DNA from: Echinicola jeungdonensis | GTDB taxonomy: Bacteria; Bacteroidota; Bacteroidia; Cytophagales; Cyclobacteriaceae | Reading direction: 5' to 3' | Assembly (NCBI RefSeq): GCF_030409905.1 | Contig: NZ_JAUFQT010000001.1 | Span: 2,645,001 to 2,709,000 of the forward strand | DNA: 64,000 nucleotides | Shown here: positions 37,181 through 46,365 of the stretch, piece after piece | How the letters are laid out: each line of letters begins with the position of its first letter | How positions within the stretch are numbered: position 1 is the stretch's first letter | Program-made: the position numbers and the translations under genes | The notes under the pieces: generated by a model | Databases searched by the model: none | What the model saw: the letters and a program-made list of their open reading frames with translations, nothing else | Told to the model about the DNA's origin: nothing

Positions 37181-38377
37181 ATGAAACTTCAACCGCTATT
37201 ACTGGTATTCCTTTTATTATTTTCTGCTTCTGTGAGTAGTGCACAAATGGACACTACTGATTCGGTTGGGTTTAATAAAAATCCGCGATACCTCCTTTTG
37301 GACAAAGGACTTCAATTTAGGATTACGGAGGCAGTGAACAGTTTGTATAATTTTGAATTTGAAAAAGCTGAAAGAGGGTTTGCCGTAATGCGTTATAATT
37401 ACCCGGAACATCCCCTTCCCTATTTTTTGATGGGTTTGAGTCAATGGTGGAAAATCATCCCGGATATGGAAAATAAACAGCATGATGATATTTTTCTTCG
37501 GTTTATGGATGAAACTATTGAAAAAGCGGAGGTGATGATAGGAAGGGATCCTGAAAATAAAGAAGCAGCCTTTTTTCTGGCGGCAGCTTATGGTTTTAAG
37601 GGAAGGCTGTTGAGCGAAAGGAGTAGTTGGACAGCAACTGCCTTTGCTGGAAAGAATGCCTTGAAATACATGGAAATGAGCAAAGGCGAGGAGGAGTTAA
37701 GTCCGGAATTATTGCTGGGAGATGCCTTGTTCAATTATTTTTCTGTTTGGATTCCCGAAAATTACCCCTTATTGAGGCCAGTGATGGCCTTATTTCCGAA
37801 GGGGGACAAATTATTAGGCCTCCAGCAATTGGAAGAAGTTGCCGAAAATGCATTTTATGCAAGAGTTGAAGCTCAATATTTTTTGTTTAGGCTGTATGCT
37901 TCAGAGGAAGATAAACCCTATGAGGCCTTACAGATTACATCCTACCTGCATGAAAAATATCCTGATAACCCTTATTTCCACAGGTTTTATGCCCGCCAAT
38001 TATATGCTGTTGGAAGGGGGGCTGAAGCCAAGGATGTTTCTTTGGATATTTTGGAAAAAATAAAGCAAAACAAAAGAGGTTATGAGGCCAATAGTGGGCG
38101 ATATGCCTCCTTCTTTGCTGCACAATTCTATGAGCGAATGAACCAAATGGAGAATGCTCGGAAGTATTATGAGCTGACAGTTGATTTTGGGGAGGAATCA
38201 GAAAGCCAAGAGAGTGGATACTACCTTTTTGCGCTTTTACATTTAGGAAAAATTGCTGCCCACCAGAAAAAATACGACTTGGCGAAGGATTATTTGAAGC
38301 AAGTAAAAAAGCATGCTAAACGAAAACACCCCGCTCACCGGAAAGCAAGAAAATTTTTAAAAGAAAATAAACTTTAG
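37181..38377 (+). CDS. Tetratricopeptide-repeat-like exported protein
   Basis: 398 residues with a signal peptide (LLLVFLLLFSASVSSAQM). The mature protein is all-helical with TPR-like units: LYNFEFEKAERGF near 50, ENKEAAFFLAAAYGFKGRLL near 127, ALQITSYLHEKYPDNPYFH near 245 and ENARKYYELTVDFGE near 325. The middle resembles the TPR39/DUF3808-like proteins seen in Bacteroidota; I am not sure of that assignment. It probably works in the periplasm as a protein-interaction scaffold. Single gene. Confidence 0.75.
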   Translation: MKLQPLLLVFLLLFSASVSSAQMDTTDSVGFNKNPRYLLLDKGLQFRITEAVNSLYNFEFEKAERGFAVMRYNYPEHPLPYFLMGLSQWWKIIPDMENKQHDDIFLRFMDETIEKAEVMIGRDPENKEAAFFLAAAYGFKGRLLSERSSWTATAFAGKNALKYMEMSKGEEELSPELLLGDALFNYFSVWIPENYPLLRPVMALFPKGDKLLGLQQLEEVAENAFYARVEAQYFLFRLYASEEDKPYEALQITSYLHEKYPDNPYFHRFYARQLYAVGRGAEAKDVSLDILEKIKQNKRGYEANSGRYASFFAAQFYERMNQMENARKYYELTVDFGEESESQESGYYLFALLHLGKIAAHQKKYDLAKDYLKQVKKHAKRKHPAHRKARKFLKENKL

Positions 38378-38548
38378 TAAATCCTTGGCCGTATTGCGGA
38401 GGTGATTTCAAGAGAAAATTTGAATTTTTTAAAGATAATTTCTTTAATCAGGTGAAAATTTTCAATATACCAGTTGATGAATAAACAATGTTTTGCCATT
38501 TGGCAGGTTTTTTGTTTTAAATTGCTTTAAAATAAATTAAGAATATAT

Positions 38549-38556
38549 TACCTTTG
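38549..38556 (+). promoter_or_regulatory. Predicted -7 element of the Lrp/AsnC gene
   Basis: TACCTTTG, perfect TAnnTTTG, lies 32 bases before the chosen ATG. The nearest TTG (38522-38524) is 24 bases upstream, slightly too far. Confidence 0.4.
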
Positions 38557-38588
38557 CACAACATAATATTTTGCAAAAACTACTTGAC

Positions 38589-39071
38589 ATGGATAATAGC
38601 GTAAAAGTGAAATTCGACAAAATTGACCGTAAAATTCTAGAAATTCTCCAAGCCAACGCAAAGATTACCAATGCTCAGCTTTCTAAGGATATTGGCCTTT
38701 CACCAGCCCCTACTTTGGAAAGGGTAAAGAAATTGGAGCAGTCCGGAATTATCAAAAGCTACCATGCGAAACTTGATCCAGAAAGAATTGGACTAGGGGT
38801 AAGCACTTTTGTTTTGGTTAGCCTGATCGGTCATAACAAAGCCAATATTGATGCCTTCATGAAAGAAATTAATTCTGTTCCTGAAGTGATTGAATGTCAT
38901 CATATTACAGGTACTGGGGATTTTATTTTGAAAATCATCTCCAAAGATATTACTTCCTACCAGAAGTTAATGTTGGAAAAAGTGAGTGAAATTAAGGAAG
39001 TGGATTCTATGCAGTCCATGGTAATTCTTTCTACCTTTAAAGATAGCAAGGTATTGCCCATCCCTGCTTAA
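38589..39071 (+). CDS. Lrp/AsnC family transcriptional regulator
   Basis: 160 residues from ATG 38589 (MDNSVKVKFDKIDRKIL); a TTG six codons upstream is possible but unneeded. The N-terminal helix-turn-helix (KIDRKILEILQANAKITNAQLSKDIGLSPAPTLERVKKLEQ) and C-terminal RAM ligand-binding domain with HHITGTGDFILKI are standard. It probably senses an amino acid and controls amino-acid metabolism; the targets cannot be read here. A terminator follows at once. Confidence 0.93.
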   Translation: MDNSVKVKFDKIDRKILEILQANAKITNAQLSKDIGLSPAPTLERVKKLEQSGIIKSYHAKLDPERIGLGVSTFVLVSLIGHNKANIDAFMKEINSVPEVIECHHITGTGDFILKIISKDITSYQKLMLEKVSEIKEVDSMQSMVILSTFKDSKVLPIPA

Positions 39072-39097
39072 GAAAAGAAAAGCATTAAAATACAGGA

Positions 39098-39127
39098 GGG
39101 TGGCTGATCGGTCACCCTTTTTTTTTA
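39098..39127 (+). terminator. Terminator after the Lrp/AsnC gene
   Basis: GGGTG (39098-39102) pairs with CACCC (39113-39117), extended by wobble pairs around a GATC loop, and is followed by nine or more T. It ends about 9 bases before the Nudix start. Confidence 0.85.
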
Positions 39128-39134
39128 GAAGAAG

Positions 39135-39680
39135 ATGAAAAACAATCCCTGGAAGACAAAGAAAAAAAGATTGGTTTATTCCAATCCCTGGATAGCCTTG
39201 GAAGAACATGATGTGGTTACTCCAGGTGGCACAGACTCCGTTTATGGTAAAGTGGTGTTTAAAAATAAAGCCCTGGCAATCGTTCCTGTTGATGAAAACC
39301 TGAACACCTGGCTTGTGGGGCAGTTTAGGTATACCATCGACGAATATAGCTGGGAAATTCCCATGGGAGGTGGGCCTTTGGATTTGGATTTTCTCGATAG
39401 TGCCAAAAGGGAACTGAAGGAGGAAACAGGCCTGATAGCCAACAAATGGTCTAAGGTAATGCGATTTCATACTTCCAATTCTGTAACAGATGAAGAAGGG
39501 TTTATTTATTTGGCCGAAGAACTTACTCAAGGGGAGACTGAATTTGAAGACACTGAAAAAATAGAAATCATTAAGCTTCCTTTGGCTGAAGCCGTTGAAA
39601 AAGTGATGAAAGGGGAGATCACTGATGCCATTAGCATAGCAGGACTTTTGAAAGTGGCAAAAATGAAAGGTATTCTTTGA
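39135..39680 (+). CDS. Nudix hydrolase (ADP-ribose pyrophosphatase-like)
   Basis: 181 residues. The fold and the beta-strand VVFKNKALAIVPVDENLNTW are like ADP-sugar diphosphatases. The Nudix box reads PLDLDFLDSAKRELKEETGL: the catalytic REL-x-EE-x-G part is intact, while the first glutamate of the consensus is a leucine. Likely substrates are ADP-ribose or sugar nucleotides. The ATG follows the Lrp terminator by about 9 bases, so expression needs read-through or an internal promoter. Confidence 0.88.
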   Translation: MKNNPWKTKKKRLVYSNPWIALEEHDVVTPGGTDSVYGKVVFKNKALAIVPVDENLNTWLVGQFRYTIDEYSWEIPMGGGPLDLDFLDSAKRELKEETGLIANKWSKVMRFHTSNSVTDEEGFIYLAEELTQGETEFEDTEKIEIIKLPLAEAVEKVMKGEITDAISIAGLLKVAKMKGIL

Positions 39681-39749
39681 GGATCATTAGCTTCAATTAT
39701 TTGGCAGCAATAAAAAATTCTTGCCATTAAAATATTTTGGCGGTTGACC

Positions 39750-41108
39750 ATGTTGAGGAGAATGAATTTTAAAACCCATTTTTCCAGAACTTTTAATCTG
39801 GCCTATCCGGTGATGTTGAGCCAGTTGGGACAGGTGTTGGTAGGGGTGGCAGATAGCATGATGGTGGGGCGTTTAGGTGCAGAACCATTGGCAGCGGCTT
39901 CCCTGGCCAATAGCATCTTTTTTGTTATTTTGATGTTTGGGATAGGGATTTCCATGGCGATTACTCCCTTGGTTGCTGCCGCAGATGGAGAGGGGAAAGT
40001 AAACCGAATTTCCCGGCTTTTTCGATATGGTTTTGCCATCAATACTATTGCTGGAGTTTTGCTTTTTTTGCTAATAATATTGGCCTCCCCCCTTTTGTAC
40101 CAAATGGGCCAACCTCAAATTGTTGTAAATTTGGCCATTCCTTATTTAGGGATTATTGCCTTTTCTTTGGTACCCTTTATGTTTTTTCAACATTTCAAAC
40201 AATTTGCAGAAGGTCTTTCCCAAACCAAGCAGGCCATGCGAATCACCCTTTTGTGCAATGGGGTGAATGTATTTCTTAATTGGGTTTTGATATACGGGAA
40301 CCTGGGATTTCCAGCAATGGGGTTAAATGGCGCCGGTTGGGCGACCTTGATATCCAGGGTGTTGATGGCATTGATAATGGGTTATTATGTGTGGCACTCC
40401 AAAAGGTACAGGGGCTATGATTTGGCGATGAGTTTTAAGGGCCTGCGTTTGCCCATGGTTTCTTATATATTAAAAATTGGATTACCAACAGGCTTTCAGT
40501 TCATATTTGAAGTAGGGGCCTTCAGCTTTGCTGCCATTATGATGGGTTGGTTGGGAGTTAATGCACTCGCAGCCCATCAAATAGCCATAAATTTGGCTTC
40601 CATTAGTTATATGATGGCATCAGGGCTATCGGCGGCAGCTACAGTAAGAGTTGGAAATCAGTTGGGGAGAAATGATATCCATACCCTCCGGGAAGCAGGT
40701 TTTACTATTTTTGCTATGGTAGGGTTGTTTATGTTGGTGTTTGCTGTGTTTTTTGTGACCCTGAAAGAGTTTTTGCCTCTATTGTACATTGACAATCCAA
40801 CCGTCATAAACATTAGCGCTAGTTTATTAATTATAGCAGGGTTTTTTCAGATTTCAGATGGAATTCAAGTAGTGGGATTAGGGGCCCTCAGGGGGATGGC
40901 TGATGTTAAAATCCCTACCTGGGTGACCTTGATAGCCTATTGGGGCCTTGCCCTTCCCTTAGGTTATATGATGACTTTTCACTGGGGAGTTGGTGCTCAG
41001 GGTGTTTGGTTTGGGCTTTTAATTGGCTTGACACTTACCGGAGGGGTTTTATTGTACCGGTTTCATTACCTCAGTTTAAAATTGCTATATAAATCCCAAA
41101 TTAAATGA
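39750..41108 (+). CDS. MATE family efflux transporter
   Basis: 452 residues from ATG 39750; a TTG two codons upstream is less likely. Twelve hydrophobic segments in two MatE repeats: NLAYPVMLSQLGQVLVGVADSMMVGRLGAEPLAAASLANS opens the first and LKIGLPTGFQFIFEVGAFSFAAIMMGWLGVNALAAHQIA the second. It probably exports cationic drugs or metabolites with Na+ or H+ antiport (NorM-like). It starts 69 bases after the Nudix gene. Confidence 0.92.
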   Translation: MLRRMNFKTHFSRTFNLAYPVMLSQLGQVLVGVADSMMVGRLGAEPLAAASLANSIFFVILMFGIGISMAITPLVAAADGEGKVNRISRLFRYGFAINTIAGVLLFLLIILASPLLYQMGQPQIVVNLAIPYLGIIAFSLVPFMFFQHFKQFAEGLSQTKQAMRITLLCNGVNVFLNWVLIYGNLGFPAMGLNGAGWATLISRVLMALIMGYYVWHSKRYRGYDLAMSFKGLRLPMVSYILKIGLPTGFQFIFEVGAFSFAAIMMGWLGVNALAAHQIAINLASISYMMASGLSAAATVRVGNQLGRNDIHTLREAGFTIFAMVGLFMLVFAVFFVTLKEFLPLLYIDNPTVINISASLLIIAGFFQISDGIQVVGLGALRGMADVKIPTWVTLIAYWGLALPLGYMMTFHWGVGAQGVWFGLLIGLTLTGGVLLYRFHYLSLKLLYKSQIK

Positions 41109-41435
41109 CGGGGTTTTTGGTTTTTGTTTGATCTGGGATTTCCGTCAAACAAATAAAAGGGACTGCTTTGTTGATTATTAACAATTTGTAATACTTCTGA
41201 ATTGTCGAAGCGGGTTTTAATGAAATCCAAATGTCCAAACCAATATCGGTATCAGCTTTTATTCATTTATATTTTGTCCGTTAAGGAAACAAATGTGGGG
41301 CGTAGTTGGACTCCAGGTGACTCAATAACCTATTAAAGCTTAAGTTTTTTTCTAAAATAGCCTATCGATGGTTCCTGCTTTATTTTTATTTTATATTAGT
41401 TTTGAATATAATTTTTCATAAAACCGAGCATCAAT
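41109..41435. other. 327-base gap before the thioesterase gene
   Basis: Contains a hairpin just after the MATE stop: TTTGTTTGA (41123-41131) with TCAAACAAA (41145-41153), 9 bp with a 13-base loop, but without a T run. It may be a weak terminator. The rest is AT-rich with no recognised element; TAATTTTT at 41409-41416 is a near-match to a -7 box. Confidence 0.45.
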
Positions 41436-42008
41436 ATGAATGAAAATAATGAAATGGCCAGACCGGCCAGTTTTTCCCGGACCACCATCACAGAATTGAT
41501 GATTCCCTCTTACGCCAATTTTGGCGGGAAAATCCACGGGGGTATTTTACTTTCCCTAATGGATAAAGTGGCTTATGCGACTGCCACTAAGCACAGTGGG
41601 GCCTATTGTGTGACAGTATCTGTTGATACGGTGGATTTTCTTCAACCTGTAGAAGTTGGAGAATTGGTGTCTATGAAAGCATCCATCAATTACGTAGGGA
41701 ACAGTTCCATGGTGATCGGTATCAAGGTGGTATCTGAAAATGTGAAAACAGGGGAAATCAAGCATACCAATACCTGTTATTTTACCATGGTGGCCAAAGG
41801 TGAGGATGATAGGCCTACGAAGGTGCCGAAATTAATCCTGGAAAGTGCCACGGAGGTAAGAAGGTTTGTTGAAGCTATTTACAGGAAGAAATTCAAGCAG
41901 AATTATGAAACCAATCTTCACGAGATTAAGAAGAATTGGGAAAAGCAGGATATTGAGACTTTGCTCAAAAACCAGCGTTGTATAAATACCACAAAGGAAG
42001 TGGGCTGA
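41436..42008 (+). CDS. Acyl-CoA thioesterase (hotdog fold)
   Basis: 190 residues. The hotdog domain (about 15-125) carries the YciA/BACH-type catalytic region PSYANFGGKIHGGILLSLMD, with the aspartate on the central helix, and VTVSVDTVDFLQPVEVGELV. The C-terminal 55 residues form a charged helical extension common in Bacteroidota members. It hydrolyses acyl-CoA to free acid and CoA; chain-length preference is unknown. It converges with the MFS gene, stops 9 bases apart. Confidence 0.9.
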   Translation: MNENNEMARPASFSRTTITELMIPSYANFGGKIHGGILLSLMDKVAYATATKHSGAYCVTVSVDTVDFLQPVEVGELVSMKASINYVGNSSMVIGIKVVSENVKTGEIKHTNTCYFTMVAKGEDDRPTKVPKLILESATEVRRFVEAIYRKKFKQNYETNLHEIKKNWEKQDIETLLKNQRCINTTKEVG

Positions 42009-42017
42009 TTTTGTTTA

Positions 42018-43202
42018 TTATTTAATGGTTGAATTTTTTGAGGGGACAATTCTTCTTTTTAGGAACAGCCCAACAAAGGCGACCAAGGCACCACTTGTAC
42101 CCATTAAGAAGACTAAAGGGAAATTATTGGCATCATTTGCATATACCCAGCCGGAAAAAAGGGCTCCCAGCCCAATACCTGCCTCCAGGGATATGTACAT
42201 GGTAGCTAATGCCCTTCCCCGGAATCCATCAATTGAAAGGTCAATGGTCCAGGCTGCTACGGTTGGAGAGGTCATCCCCACAGCACATCCAAAAACAACA
42301 GCGGAAATGATCAGGGCCAAGCTGGTTTCGGCCAAGGCAATTCCGGTCATGGAAATAGCCAAGCAAAGGGTGGCAGCTTTTAATACAGGAACCCTTCCAA
42401 ATTTATCGGATGCTTTTCCTGCTATGATCCGAATTATCAGGGAACTTAAAGTAAATACTGCAAAAAATAGTCCCTTGTTTTGAATGCCCAGATGGGTAGA
42501 AAAATCAGGGATAATGGTTAGGATGATGCCAAAAGATAATACGCTAAAAAATAAAACCAGTGATGGGGCGATCACTCTGGTTTCAAGTATTTCATTTTTT
42601 TTTAATCTCAGATGATCAAATTTTAAGCTTTCAGGTTCTGAGTGGGTTTCTTTTAATCGCATCAATAACAACATGGTCAGTACTGCCACTCCTGATGATG
42701 TATAAAAAAGGGGAGTGGTTCCGTGCAATTCTGCAATAAAACCACCCATGGCAGGCCCTGCTGCCATGCCCAATGAACTAAAAAGGGATTGAAGTCCCAT
42801 AGCCTCCCCTCTTCTGTTAATAGGGACCAAGTCCGCCACATAAGCTGAAATACCAGTAGGAGTAAAGCCGGTTGAAAATCCATGGAAGAATCTCAAGCAT
42901 AAAAATCCTGCGACGGATGAGATGATGGGGTAAAGGAGACTAATGACAAAACAAACCCCCGCTCCAAAAAACATTACCGGAATTCGGCCAATTTTATCGG
43001 CCAATTTCCCGCTAAATGGACGGGAAAGGCCAGCAGTTAAGGTGAATAGAGAAATGATAAGGCCTTTATAATCCTCCCCACCCAGACTGGAAAGATAAGC
43101 TGGAAGCTCGGGGATGATCATGTTGAAGCTTGCAAAAAACAAAAACGAGCTTGAGCATAGTAAGAAGAATCGCAAAGTAAAAAAAGGAGGTAAGATTTTC
43201 AT
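42018..43202 (-). CDS. MFS transporter
   Basis: 394 residues from the ATG at 43200-43202 (MKILPPFFTLRFFLLC). An upstream GTG at 43239-43241 would lie in the stem of the prfB terminator and is rejected. Twelve hydrophobic segments; the first loop has the MFS motif GKLADKIGRIPVMFFGAG and the equivalent second-half motif GKASDKFGRVPVLKAA. It resembles drug or sugar exporters of the YfcJ/arabinose-efflux-like group. The substrate cannot be told. Confidence 0.9.
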   Translation of the reverse strand: MKILPPFFTLRFFLLCSSSFLFFASFNMIIPELPAYLSSLGGEDYKGLIISLFTLTAGLSRPFSGKLADKIGRIPVMFFGAGVCFVISLLYPIISSVAGFLCLRFFHGFSTGFTPTGISAYVADLVPINRRGEAMGLQSLFSSLGMAAGPAMGGFIAELHGTTPLFYTSSGVAVLTMLLLMRLKETHSEPESLKFDHLRLKKNEILETRVIAPSLVLFFSVLSFGIILTIIPDFSTHLGIQNKGLFFAVFTLSSLIIRIIAGKASDKFGRVPVLKAATLCLAISMTGIALAETSLALIISAVVFGCAVGMTSPTVAAWTIDLSIDGFRGRALATMYISLEAGIGLGALFSGWVYANDANNFPLVFLMGTSGALVAFVGLFLKRRIVPSKNSTIK

Positions 43203-43235
43203 AGCTTTCCAGTGTTTGCTTTGCTCAAAATCAAA

Positions 43236-43274
43236 GGGCACAAAGAAAAATCCATAAAGATGCTCTTTGTGCCC
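43236..43274 (-). terminator. Terminator of prfB
   Basis: GGGCACAAAGA (43236-43246) pairs perfectly with TCTTTGTGCCC (43264-43274); T-rich sequence follows on the minus strand. It separates prfB from the MFS gene. Confidence 0.75.
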
Positions 43275-43302
43275 TTATTGGGGAAATTAATTTTTAACCT
43301 GA

Positions 43303-44404
43303 CTAATCTTCTTTTGCTTCTTCCTCGCTTTGGGCCAGAAGGAAGGCTTTGATAAACTCATTGATACCCCCGTCCAGTACCGACTGTACATCAGAAGTTT
43401 CGTATCCGGTTCTTGCATCCTTAACCAACTTGTAAGGGTGAAGGACATAGTTCCTGATTTGGGAGCCAAAGTCGATTTTCATCTTACCGGCTTCAATTTT
43501 AGCCCGCTCTGCATTCCGCTTCTCCATTTCCATTTGATAGAGCCTGGATTTAAGCATTTGCATGGCTTTTTCCCTGTTGGCCAATTGGGAACGTTCTACC
43601 TGGCATACCACCACAATTCCAGTTGGCTTATGGGTCAATTGGACCTTGGTTTCTACCTTGTTGACATTCTGTCCCCCAGCACCACCAGAACGGGATGTTT
43701 GCAATTCAATATCCGATGGATTTATATCGATTTCTATACTGTCATCTACCACAGGGAAGGCGTAAACAGAGGCAAAGGAAGTATGCCTTCTGCCCCCACT
43801 GTCAAATGGAGAAATTCTAACCAGTCGGTGTACTCCAATTTCTGATTTCAGAAACCCGTAAGCCAATGGTCCATCAAATTCCAATGTCACAGATTTGATT
43901 CCGGCAACATCGCCTTCCTGCAGATCCACCTCCCGGACTTTATAGCCATTTTTTTCGCCCCACATGATGTACATCCGCATCAATATGGATGCCCAGTCAT
44001 TACTCTCAGTTCCACCAGCTCCAGGGTTGATTTCTAAAATGGCACTAAGCTGGTCTTCCTCGCTGCTGAGCATTTTTTTGAGCTCCAGGTCTTCCAGTCC
44101 AACTAAAGCTGCCTCATAATCGGCTTTTAGGTCCTTTTCTTCCACTTCTCCAGCGGAATAAAATTCGAAAAGCACCTCAAGGTCCTGAATTTGACTGTCT
44201 ACTTTCTCATATGATGAAGTCCAGGACTTTTTGGACTGGATCAACTTCATGGTTTTTTCGGCCTCCTCAGGATCGTTCCAAAAATCTGGTTGGGCAGAAA
44301 CTGCTTCTAGGTCTTCTATTTCAGCTTTCTTTCGATCGTAGTCAAAGATACCTCCTTAAGGCCGATACACGAGCCTTCAAGTCTTTCAACTGTTCTAATG
44401 TCAT
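43303..44404 (-). CDS. prfB: Peptide chain release factor 2, with programmed +1 frameshift
   Basis: The gene starts at the ATG at 44402-44404 and reads 20 codons ([20 protein letters not shown]). It meets an in-frame UGA at 44342-44344 within AGG-AGG-TAT-CTT-TGA-C, the canonical RF2 autoregulatory slip site with an internal Shine-Dalgarno sequence. Skipping one T continues in [15 protein letters not shown] to the stop at 43303, giving 366 residues. The anticodon-like SPF ([11 protein letters not shown]) and the GGQ loop ([11 protein letters not shown]) are present. RF2 releases peptides at UGA and UAA, and low RF2 favours the frameshift. An annotation lacking the shift would start too late, at an internal methionine at 44250. 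Confidence 0.97.
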
Positions 44405-44627
44405 AAAATATTAATTTGTTTAATGAATTTAGGAATGCAAATTTCGGTAAATTTTATGGGTTTACCTAATTGAAAGTTTAGCCGTTTAATTCAGGGATGG
44501 TTGCCTCCGTTTTCAGAATGGTGAAATGAAAAGGTTGTGCCCAGAAACTTAATAGCCAATTATCAATTGCCTTCAATTCCAAACTGGAAAACTTAATCCG
44601 GGACTTTTTAGCGAATGAAAATAAAGA

Positions 44628-45146
44628 TTACTCTTCCTCTGGACTTAGGTAAATGATTTTTATTTGTTTATTACCTTCGTTTTTGAAGAACTTGGGTTTC
44701 AATTGAGAAAATAAAATGCCAGCTCCTAAAAGGGAACCGCCCGTAATTAGCACTCCACGGTCATAAGAGAGCTTTTGATCCTGATAAATTCCATTAATAG
44801 TTTCTGCAGTCAACAACAGGAGACCTGCCCCAAAGAAAATGGTTTTTAACTTATCAAAAGTTTGATTTTGAGGATGATCTCGAATGTCGATTTTTTCTAT
44901 TTGATCTGGAAGGAGGATGTTGTCCTCTAATACGATTGCCTCAGAAGTAATTTCAATAATTTGATCTTTGATTAAATAATCAAAGCCTTTTTGTTGATAA
45001 ACTAATTGATCTCCAGTCTCATAAAACATGACTTTTTCTGGTTTCCCAGATTTTTGTAATATCAGAAAATTTTGAGCCAATAGGGATTTGGGTGCCAGGC
45101 AAAGAAGCCCAATTAGTACAAAAAAAGAAAAAGTACTGGATTTCAT
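44628..45146 (-). CDS. Small exported membrane protein of unknown function
   Basis: 172 residues with a signal peptide (STFSFFVLIGLLCLAPKSLLAQ). The first mature half (NFLILQKSGKPEKVMFYETGDQ, VLEDNILLPDQIEKIDI) is beta-rich. The second half has two hydrophobic segments (TIFFGAGLLLLTAETI and RGVLITGGSLLGAGILF) and a basic tail. The layout is general among Bacteroidota hypotheticals. A 9-bp hairpin 31 bases upstream of the ATG contains a purine-rich AAGGAGAT stretch. No functional assignment. Confidence 0.65.
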   Translation of the reverse strand: MKSSTFSFFVLIGLLCLAPKSLLAQNFLILQKSGKPEKVMFYETGDQLVYQQKGFDYLIKDQIIEITSEAIVLEDNILLPDQIEKIDIRDHPQNQTFDKLKTIFFGAGLLLLTAETINGIYQDQKLSYDRGVLITGGSLLGAGILFSQLKPKFFKNEGNKQIKIIYLSPEEE

Positions 45147-45177
45147 CCTAAGTTAATATTAAATGGTTAGTTAGGGA

Positions 45178-45204
45178 AAAGGAGATAATATTTGGATCTC
45201 CTTT
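45178..45204 (-). promoter_or_regulatory. Leader hairpin upstream of the 172-residue protein
   Basis: AAAGGAGAT (45178-45186) pairs perfectly with ATCTCCTTT (45196-45204), with a 9-base loop. There is no T run on the minus strand, so it is not a typical terminator. Confidence 0.4.
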
Positions 45205-45230
45205 ATTATGCAGTTAAAACTAATCCAATA

Positions 45231-45275
45231 AAAAAGGCTTCCTCATTTGTTGAAAGCAAATCCGGAAGCCTTTTT
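45231..45275. terminator. Bidirectional terminator after ilvE
   Basis: AAAAAGGCTTCC (45231-45242) pairs with GGAAGCCTTTTT (45264-45275); an inner ATTTG/CAAAT stem extends it. A and T runs lie at the two outer sides. Confidence 0.88.
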
Positions 45276-45293
45276 TTAAGATATTAAAGATAG

Positions 45294-46361
45294 CTAGACC
45301 TTTGTAATCCAGCCATGTTTATCTTCTATTTTGCCGTATTTGATGGCATCCAAAGTTTCCAGGACTTTGTATGAGAAAGCGTCCAAGGGTTTTTCTGGCA
45401 GCGTGTAATCTTTATCCCCAACATTAATTTTGGAAATGTGGGCTATGGTTGCTGCGGTCCCTGTACCAAAAGCTTCTTCAAGGGTGCCATTTTCCAACGC
45501 CTCCTGGAGTTCGGAAACAGCAAGGAATCTTTCTTCCACCGGAAGCCCCATTTCTTGGGCAAGGGTCAATACACTGTCACGAGTAATTCCCTTAAGAATG
45601 GTGCCTTTGGTTGTAGGGGCGGTGATCAATTTCCCGTTTATAATAAACATTACATTCATGGTACCGCTTTCCTCAATGAACTCATGATTTTTCGCATCCG
45701 TCCATAGCAACTGGTCATAACCTTGTTCTTGAGCCAATAGGGCAGGGTATAGGGAGCCTGCATAATTTCCTGCTGCTTTGGCATATCCGGTTCCTCCTTC
45801 AGCTGCACGGGTATATTTGGTTTCCACCTTTACGCTAACTGGTTTAGCATAGTAGTGTCCCACCGGACAGGTGAAAATCATGAACTTGTAAGTGGCAGAT
45901 GGCCGGATGCCCAGATAATCATCTGTGGCAAAGATAAAAGGCCGAATGTATAGGGAACACCCGGGCTTATTGGGTATCCAATCCCTGTCCACCTCCATTA
46001 AGCGGCTCAGTCCTTCCATAAATAAATCCTCAGGAACAGGAGGTATACACATTCTAATGGAAGACTCTTTTAATCTTTTTTGATTGGCATCCGGTCTGAA
46101 AATGAGAACATCCCCATTATCGTTTTTATACGCTTTTAAGCCTTCAAAGACGGATTGCCCATAATGTAATGTGGCATTGGCCGGGTTGAGATCCAATGGG
46201 GCATAGGGCTCCACCCTGAAGTCCTTCCATTCACCATCCTTGTAGTCTGCCACAAACATATGGTCACTGATTGTTTGGCCAAAGGCTAAATTTTCAAAGT
46301 CTGTTTCTGGCAGTTTAGACGCTTCGGTCTTTTTTACTTGGATATCAATTGTCTTGTTCAT
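45294..46361 (-). CDS. ilvE: Branched-chain amino acid aminotransferase
   Basis: 355 residues, fold-type IV PLP enzyme of the larger (eukaryote-like) BCAT group. The PLP lysine is K195 in GTGYAKAAGNYAGS. Other marks are HYGQSVFEGLKAYK, LYIRPFIFATDDYLGIRPS, EESGTMNVMF and GTGTAATIAHI. It transaminates Leu, Ile and Val with 2-oxoglutarate. It follows the cobalamin adenosyltransferase gene by 4 bases, so the two are likely co-transcribed. Confidence 0.95.
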   Translation of the reverse strand: MNKTIDIQVKKTEASKLPETDFENLAFGQTISDHMFVADYKDGEWKDFRVEPYAPLDLNPANATLHYGQSVFEGLKAYKNDNGDVLIFRPDANQKRLKESSIRMCIPPVPEDLFMEGLSRLMEVDRDWIPNKPGCSLYIRPFIFATDDYLGIRPSATYKFMIFTCPVGHYYAKPVSVKVETKYTRAAEGGTGYAKAAGNYAGSLYPALLAQEQGYDQLLWTDAKNHEFIEESGTMNVMFIINGKLITAPTTKGTILKGITRDSVLTLAQEMGLPVEERFLAVSELQEALENGTLEEAFGTGTAATIAHISKINVGDKDYTLPEKPLDAFSYKVLETLDAIKYGKIEDKHGWITKV

Positions 46362-46365
46362 GCTT

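Noticed and set aside
43203..43241. GTG start for the MFS transporter
   Set aside because: It lies in the stem of the prfB terminator, and the ATG at 43202 gives a normal N-terminus.
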